From NCBI GenBank assembly GCA_959602365.1, contig CAUGSS010000057.1, forward strand, positions 1 through 10,016: a stretch of DNA of 10,016 bases, given 5' to 3'. Shown piece after piece: positions 5,126 to 10,016 of this stretch. The stretch comes from an uncultured Eubacteriales bacterium. Lineage in GTDB: Bacteria > Bacillota > Clostridia > Oscillospirales > Oscillospiraceae. How positions within the stretch are numbered: position 1 is the first letter of the stretch; every line of letters begins with the position of its first letter. The notes under the pieces were generated by a model that was not told the origin of the DNA, ran no database searches, and was given only the letters and a program-made list of their open reading frames with translations. A program made the translations under genes and the position numbers.

Positions 5126-8100
5126 GAATCCTGATATCAAGAAGGTGCTGGTCATCGGTTCCGGCCCCATTGTCATCGGCCAGGCGGCGGAGTTCGACTA
5201 TGCCGGCACCCAGGCCTGCCGCTCCCTGAAGGAGGAGGGGCTGGAAGTGGTGCTGGTCAACTCCAACCCGGCCACCATCATGACCGATAAGGATATTGCC
5301 GACCACGTCTATATTGAGCCCCTGAATGTGGCTTCCCTGACGGCTGTCATTGAGAAGGAGCGCCCCGACTCCCTCCTGCCCACCCTGGGCGGCCAGATCG
5401 GACTGAACCTGGCCATGGCTCTGCACGAGCAGGGGATTCTGGAGAAATATAACGTCCGCCTGCTGGGCACCAGCCCCGAGTCCATCCATAAGGCGGAGGA
5501 CCGCCAGGGCTTCAAGGACTGCATGGAGTCCATCCATCAGCCCTGCGTCACCTCTGTGGTGGTGACCAGCGTGGAGGATGCGGTGGAGTTTGCCAACAGC
5601 ATCCACTATCCGGTCATCGTCCGCCCCGCCTATACCCTGGGCGGCACCGGCGGCGGCATCGCCTATGACGAGGCCTCCCTGCGGGAGATCGCCGCCCGGG
5701 GCATCTATGCCTCCCGGGTGGGAGAGATCCTGGTGGAGCGGTGCATCTCCGGCTGGAAGGAGATCGAGTTCGAGGTCATGCGGGACAGCGCCGGCAACGT
5801 GATCCAGATCTGCTCCATGGAGAACATCGACCCGGTGGGCGTCCACACCGGCGACTCCATCGTGGTGGCCCCCACCCAGACCCTGGCCAACAAGGAGTAT
5901 CAGATGCTCCGCACCGCCGCCCTGGACATCATCTCCGCCCTGGAGATCGAGGGCGGATGCAACTGCCAGTTCGCGCTGAACCCCGACTCCTACGAGTACG
6001 CGGTTATCGAGGTCAACCCCCGGGTGTCCCGCTCCTCCGCCCTGGCCTCCAAGGCCACCGGCTACCCCATCGCCAAGGTGGCGGCCAAGATCGCCCTGGG
6101 CTACACCCTGGACGAGATCCCAAACGCCGTCACCGGCAAGACCACCGCCTGCTTTGAGCCCACCCTGGACTACTGTGTCCTGAAGATTCCCCGCCTGCCC
6201 TTTGACAAGTTCACCACCGCCAGCCGTACCCTGGGCACCCAGATGAAGGCCACCGGCGAGGTCATGGCTATCGGCACCACCTTCGAGGGGGCGCTGATGA
6301 AAGCCATCCGCTCCCTGGAGCTGAATGTGAAGGCCCTGCGGCTGCCCAAGCTGGAGGAGGTACCCACCTACGAGATTGAGGACCGGCTCAAGAACATCGA
6401 CGACGAGCGGATGTTCGTCATCGCTGAGGCCCTGCGCCGGGGCATCTCCAAGGAGGAGATCAACTCGGTCACCAAGGTGGATCTCTGGTTCTTGGACCGT
6501 TATCAGGCCATCATCGACACCGAGGACGCCATCCGCGCCGCCGAGACCCTGGGCGAGCCGCTGCTGCGCCGGGCCAAGGAGTTTGGCTTCACCGACAGCC
6601 TGATCGCCTTCCTGCACTTCGGCGACGACAAGCGGGCCAAGGAGATCAAGGTGCTGCGGGAGAGCTTCGGGATCACCCCCTCCTTCAAGATGGTGGACAC
6701 CTGCGCCGCCGAGTTCGACGCGGAGACCCCCTATTACTATTCCACCTACGACCAGGAGAATGAGGCAGAGGGTGAGGACAGCGGCCTGCGCAAAGTGCTG
6801 GTGCTGGGCAGCGGCCCCATCCGCATCGGCCAGGGCATTGAGTTCGACTACTGCTCGGTCCATTCGGTCTGGGCGCTGAAAAAGATGGGCTGCGAGACCA
6901 TCATCATCAACAACAACCCGGAGACCGTCTCCACCGACTTCGACATCGCGGACAAGCTCTACTTCGAGCCCCTGACCCCTGAAGATGTGCAGAACGTGGT
7001 GGAGCTGGAGAAGCCCTGGGGCGCCGTGGTCCAGTTCGGCGGCCAGACCGCCATCAAGCTGGCCAAGGCCCTCACCGAGATGGGCGTCCAGATCCTGGGC
7101 ACCTCCGCCGAGGGCATCGACGCCGCCGAGGACCGGGAGCGCTTTGACGAGGTGCTGAACACCTGCGGCATCCCCCGGGCCAAGGGCACCACGGTGTTCA
7201 CCACCGAGGAGGCCCTGAAGGCCGCCCACGAGCTGGGCTATCCGGTGCTGGTGCGCCCCTCCTATGTGCTGGGCGGCCAGGGCATGGAGATCGCCTACTC
7301 CGACCGGAACATTGTGGACTTCATGAGCATCATCAACATGACCGTCCAGGAGCATCCCATCCTGGTGGACAAGTACCTGATGGGCCGGGAGCTGGAGGTG
7401 GACGGTGTCTTTGACGGGGAGGACATCCTGATCCCCGGCATCATGGAGCATGTGGAGCGGGCCGGCATCCACTCCGGCGACTCCATCTCGGTCTATCCGC
7501 CCCTGCATATCTCCGAGGAGCACAAGCGGATCATTCTGGAGGACACCAAGAACATGGCCCGGGAGCTGGGGGTCATCGGCCTGATCAACGCCCAGTATAT
7601 CCTCTACGATGACGATATCTACGTCATTGAGGTCAATCCCCGTTCCTCCCGCACCATCCCCTATATCTCCAAGGTCACCGGCGTGCCCATCGTGGAGGTG
7701 GCCACCCGGGTCATTCTGGGGGAGAAGCTGAAGGACATGGAGTACGGCACAGACCTCTACCCCGAGGCCAGCTATTACGCGGTCAAGATGCCGGTGTTCT
7801 CCTTCGAGAAGCTCACCGACGTGGACATCGCCATGGGTCCGGAGATGAAGTCCACCGGCGAGTGCCTGGGCATCGCCGAGAGCTATCCCCAGGCCCTGCT
7901 GAAGGCCTTCAAGGGGGCCAATATGAAGGTGCCCAAGAAGGGCGGGCGCATCATCGTCACTGTCAAGGACGAGGACAAGAGCGAGATCGTCCCCATCGCC
8001 AAAGGCTTTGAGGAGATGGGCATTGAAATCCTGGCCACCCGGGGTACTTGCGACTATCTGCGCGCCCATGGGGTGGAGTGCACCATGGTCAACAAGATCA

Positions 8101-8336
8101 AGGAGGGGTCGCCCAACATTGAGGACCTGATCCGCTCCGGCTCCATCAACCTGATCATCAACACCCCTGCCAGCCGCCACGAGTCCACCCAGACCGACGG
8201 CTTCAAGATCCGCCGCTGCGCCGTGGAGCACTCGGTGCCCTGCGTCACCGCGGTGGACACCGCCCACGCCATGCTGACCATCCGGGAATTCAGCCACAGC
8301 GCTGACCTGGTGCCCATTGACGTGACCACCATTTGA
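5118..8336 (+). CDS. carB: Carbamoyl phosphate synthetase large subunit
   Basis: CarB joins bicarbonate, ammonia from CarA and two ATP into carbamoyl phosphate in the cytoplasm. At 1072 aa it is full length. Two homologous synthetase halves are plain: the first opens VLVIGSGPIVIGQAAEFDYAG near residue 10 and the second VLVLGSGPIRIGQGIEFDYCS near 560. Each has its ATP-grasp metal-binding motif, EVNPRVSRSSALASKATG around 298 and EVNPRSSRTIPYISKVTG around 838. A helical oligomerisation region lies between, about 400-550. The C-terminal MGS-like domain (about 935-1072) keeps ATRGT, VNKIKEGSPNIEDLI and INLIINTP, the pocket that binds UMP and other effectors in studied CarB proteins, so feedback by UMP is plausible. 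The ATG at 5118 lies inside the end of carA (8-nt overlap, AAGGGTGG upstream), which points to translational coupling. The long minus-strand open frame across the gene is a base-composition shadow. Confidence 0.98.
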   Translation: MPKNPDIKKVLVIGSGPIVIGQAAEFDYAGTQACRSLKEEGLEVVLVNSNPATIMTDKDIADHVYIEPLNVASLTAVIEKERPDSLLPTLGGQIGLNLAMALHEQGILEKYNVRLLGTSPESIHKAEDRQGFKDCMESIHQPCVTSVVVTSVEDAVEFANSIHYPVIVRPAYTLGGTGGGIAYDEASLREIAARGIYASRVGEILVERCISGWKEIEFEVMRDSAGNVIQICSMENIDPVGVHTGDSIVVAPTQTLANKEYQMLRTAALDIISALEIEGGCNCQFALNPDSYEYAVIEVNPRVSRSSALASKATGYPIAKVAAKIALGYTLDEIPNAVTGKTTACFEPTLDYCVLKIPRLPFDKFTTASRTLGTQMKATGEVMAIGTTFEGALMKAIRSLELNVKALRLPKLEEVPTYEIEDRLKNIDDERMFVIAEALRRGISKEEINSVTKVDLWFLDRYQAIIDTEDAIRAAETLGEPLLRRAKEFGFTDSLIAFLHFGDDKRAKEIKVLRESFGITPSFKMVDTCAAEFDAETPYYYSTYDQENEAEGEDSGLRKVLVLGSGPIRIGQGIEFDYCSVHSVWALKKMGCETIIINNNPETVSTDFDIADKLYFEPLTPEDVQNVVELEKPWGAVVQFGGQTAIKLAKALTEMGVQILGTSAEGIDAAEDRERFDEVLNTCGIPRAKGTTVFTTEEALKAAHELGYPVLVRPSYVLGGQGMEIAYSDRNIVDFMSIINMTVQEHPILVDKYLMGRELEVDGVFDGEDILIPGIMEHVERAGIHSGDSISVYPPLHISEEHKRIILEDTKNMARELGVIGLINAQYILYDDDIYVIEVNPRSSRTIPYISKVTGVPIVEVATRVILGEKLKDMEYGTDLYPEASYYAVKMPVFSFEKLTDVDIAMGPEMKSTGECLGIAESYPQALLKAFKGANMKVPKKGGRIIVTVKDEDKSEIVPIAKGFEEMGIEILATRGTCDYLRAHGVECTMVNKIKEGSPNIEDLIRSGSINLIINTPASRHESTQTDGFKIRRCAVEHSVPCVTAVDTAHAMLTIREFSHSADLVPIDVTTI

Positions 8337-8345
8337 CGGTAAAAT
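8317..8345 (+). promoter_or_regulatory. Probable guaA promoter inside the carB 3' end
   Basis: TTGACG at 8317-8322 and TAAAAT at 8340-8345 each match consensus at 5 of 6 positions, with an ideal 17-bp spacer. The -35 lies in the last carB codons (VPIDVTT) and the -10 just past the stop. The start near 8352 would put the hairpin at 8361-8396 at the head of the guaA transcript. Confidence 0.5.
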
Positions 8346-8406
8346 AACTTCATCCAAAACCGAATGCAGGACGGTCCCCACATCGTTCTGCATTCGCCGT
8401 TTTACC
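8338..8406 (+). terminator. Hairpin between carB and guaA, terminator or attenuator
   Basis: A 13-bp stem with one G-U pair (CGAATGCAGGACG at 8361-8373 with 8384-8396) and a 10-nt loop is followed by CCGTTTTA. An outer helix GGTAAAA (8338-8344) with TTTTACC (8400-8406) can also form and would pair away the short T-run. It probably ends carAB transcripts at least in part. If the guaA promoter at 8317 is real, the inner stem is also in the guaA leader. The T-run is short, so termination may be weak. It does not resemble the purine riboswitch. Confidence 0.5.
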
Positions 8407-8431
8407 AGAGATACAGAAAGGGGAGACCAAA

Positions 8432-9979
8432 ATGGCCAACCGGCATGAAACGGTCATCGTCCTGGATTTCGGCGGCCAGTACAATCAGCTGATTGCCCGC
8501 CGGGTCCGGGAGTGCAATGTATACTGTGAGGTAAAGCCCTACACCACCCCGCTCTCCGAGCTGAAGGCCATGCAGCCCATCGGCATCATCTTCACCGGCG
8601 GGCCCAACTCCGTCTACCTGGAGGAGTCCCCCCATGTGGATCCGGAGATCTTCACCTGGGGCGTGCCCATCCTGGGCATCTGCTACGGCTGCCAGCTGAT
8701 GGCCCACACCCTGGGCGGCCTGGTCACCGAGGCCCAGGATGACTCCGCCCGGGAGTACGGCAAGACCGAGACCTTCTATGACACCACCTGCCCCCTCTTC
8801 CGGGGGCTGCCCGACTCCGGCATCTCCTGGATGAGCCACAGTGACTACATGGCCCGGGTGCCCGAGGGCTTTGCCCTGGTGGCCCACTCCAACGCCTGCC
8901 CCAACGTGGCCATCGCCGACGTGGAGCGGGGCTTCTACGGGGTGCAGTTCCACCCGGAGGTCAACCACACCGAGCACGGCCTGGACATGCTCCGCAACTT
9001 CCTCTACGAGGTCTGCCACGCCCAGGGGGACTGGACCATGGGGGACTACTGCCGCACCGCCATCGCCGCCGTCCGGGAGAAGGTGGGCAACGGCCGGGTG
9101 CTGCTGGCCCTGTCCGGCGGCGTGGACTCCTCGGTGGCCGCCGCCCTGGTGGCCGAGGCGGTGGGCAGCCAGCTCACCTGCGTCTTTGTGGACCACGGCC
9201 TGATGCGCAAAAACGAGGGGGACGAGGTGGAGGCCGCCTTCTCCAAGTGGAACATCAACTTCATCCGGGTGGACGCGGAGCAGCGTTTTCTGTCCAAACT
9301 GGCCGGGGTGTCCGAGCCCGAGGCCAAGCGCCATATCATCGGGGAGGAGTTCATCCGGGTCTTTGAGGAAGAGGGCAAGAAGATCGGCTCGGTGGACTAT
9401 CTCTGCCAGGGCACCATCTACCCGGATATCATTGAGTCCGGCCTGGGAGACGCCGCCACCATCAAGAGCCACCACAACGTGGGCGGCCTGCCCGACTATG
9501 TGGACTTCAAGGAGATCATCGAGCCCCTGCGGATGCTCTTCAAGGACGAGGTCCGCCAGCTGGGCCGGGAGCTGGGCCTGCCCGAGTACCTGGTCACCCG
9601 CCAGCCCTTCCCGGGCCCCGGCCTGGCCATCCGCATCATCGGGGAGGTCACCAAGGAGAAGGCCGACGTGCTCCGGGACGCCGACGCCATCTTCCGGGAG
9701 GAGATCGCCCTGGCGGGCTGGGACAGCAAGATCAGCCAGTATTTCGCCGTGCTGACCAACATGCGCTCGGTGGGCGTCATGGGGGACGGCCGCACCTACG
9801 ACTACACCCTGGCCCTCCGAGGGGTCACCACCAGCGACTTCATGACCGCCGACTGGGCCCGCATCCCCTACGAGGTGCTGGACAAGATCTCCGTGCGCAT
9901 CGTCAACGAGGTCCAGGGCATCAACCGCATCGTCTACGACATCACCTCCAAACCGCCAGCCACCATTGAGTGGGAATGA
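8432..9979 (+). CDS. guaA: GMP synthase (glutamine-hydrolysing)
   Basis: GuaA aminates XMP to GMP using ATP and glutamine, the last step of de novo guanine nucleotide synthesis. It is a soluble dimer with both activities on one chain, and 515 aa is the normal length. Residues about 8-195 are the class I amidotransferase: FTGGPNS at 54-60, nucleophile Cys84 in ILGICYGCQ, and His174/Glu176 in VQFHPEVNHT. The ATP-pyrophosphatase domain begins near 205, with the P-loop SGGVDSS at 228-234 and VDHGLMRKNE at about 253-262. The dimerisation/XMP domain follows (GLPEYLVTRQPFPGPGLAIR) and the chain ends in the canonical SKPPATIEWE. The ATG at 8432 has AAGGGGAGA about 7 nt upstream. It follows carB by 95 bp, with a probable separate promoter and a hairpin, so it may be both co-transcribed and independently expressed. 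Confidence 0.98.
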   Translation: MANRHETVIVLDFGGQYNQLIARRVRECNVYCEVKPYTTPLSELKAMQPIGIIFTGGPNSVYLEESPHVDPEIFTWGVPILGICYGCQLMAHTLGGLVTEAQDDSAREYGKTETFYDTTCPLFRGLPDSGISWMSHSDYMARVPEGFALVAHSNACPNVAIADVERGFYGVQFHPEVNHTEHGLDMLRNFLYEVCHAQGDWTMGDYCRTAIAAVREKVGNGRVLLALSGGVDSSVAAALVAEAVGSQLTCVFVDHGLMRKNEGDEVEAAFSKWNINFIRVDAEQRFLSKLAGVSEPEAKRHIIGEEFIRVFEEEGKKIGSVDYLCQGTIYPDIIESGLGDAATIKSHHNVGGLPDYVDFKEIIEPLRMLFKDEVRQLGRELGLPEYLVTRQPFPGPGLAIRIIGEVTKEKADVLRDADAIFREEIALAGWDSKISQYFAVLTNMRSVGVMGDGRTYDYTLALRGVTTSDFMTADWARIPYEVLDKISVRIVNEVQGINRIVYDITSKPPATIEWE

Positions 9980-10016
9980 CGCTCGAAACGGCGCAAACCC
10001 GCATGAATACAGGCTT
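9980..10016. other. Right-edge non-coding tail
   Basis: Only 37 bases follow the guaA stop. I see no terminator, promoter or gene start that can be supported here. Confidence 0.6.

Noticed and set aside
5010..8393. Very long minus-strand open frame (1127 codons) antisense to carB, and similar ones at 3980-5176 and 8402-9475
   Set aside because: These are mirror frames of carA, carB and guaA created by strong G/C bias at third codon positions. Their translations are Gly/His/Asp/Leu/Val-rich and low in complexity, while the plus-strand proteins match known families end to end.

Overview
This window looks like chromosomal housekeeping DNA from a GC-rich member of the Clostridia, most likely the Oscillospiraceae (Flavonifractor/Lawsonibacter/Oscillibacter-like). 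The evidence is strongly G/C-biased third codon positions, AGGAGG-type ribosome binding sites, consensus sigma-A promoters, a GatCAB amidotransferase, NrdR, and a DUF421/DUF4363 membrane pair typical of Firmicutes. The taxonomic call is inference from these traits. I see no mobile element, CRISPR array, tRNA or rRNA.

Layout. 1-914 is the 3' two thirds of gatB (+). 915-1416 is a more AT-rich spacer. It holds a small inverted repeat, a perfect 18-bp hairpin, and a compact unit made of a consensus promoter, a strong RBS, a 39-codon ORF and an intrinsic terminator. 1417-1968 is an unrecognised 183-aa protein (+). 1995-2546 is nrdR (+) with its own promoter, whose -10 lies inside a probable NrdR box, and a terminator follows at 2594-2629. 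2642-3699 is a two-gene minus-strand operon, DUF421 then DUF4363, joined by a GTGA overlap. 3700-4024 is a divergent regulatory region with the carAB promoter and a structured leader containing a terminator-like hairpin. 4025-8336 is carA-carB (+), overlapping by 8 nt. 8317-8431 holds a probable guaA promoter inside the carB 3' end and a hairpin. 8432-9979 is guaA (+). 9980-10016 shows nothing assignable.

How the genes relate. CarA and CarB form carbamoyl phosphate synthetase, which feeds pyrimidine and arginine synthesis. GuaA makes GMP. NrdR represses ribonucleotide reductase genes. The region therefore has a nucleotide-supply theme. GatCAB, CarAB and GuaA are also all glutamine-amide-consuming enzymes. 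The minus-strand membrane pair is unrelated as far as can be seen.

No gene cluster here looks like a new system. The items most worth checking are the small promoter-ORF-terminator unit at 1087-1353, the carA leader with no recognisable PyrR-binding motif, and the single NrdR box on nrdR.
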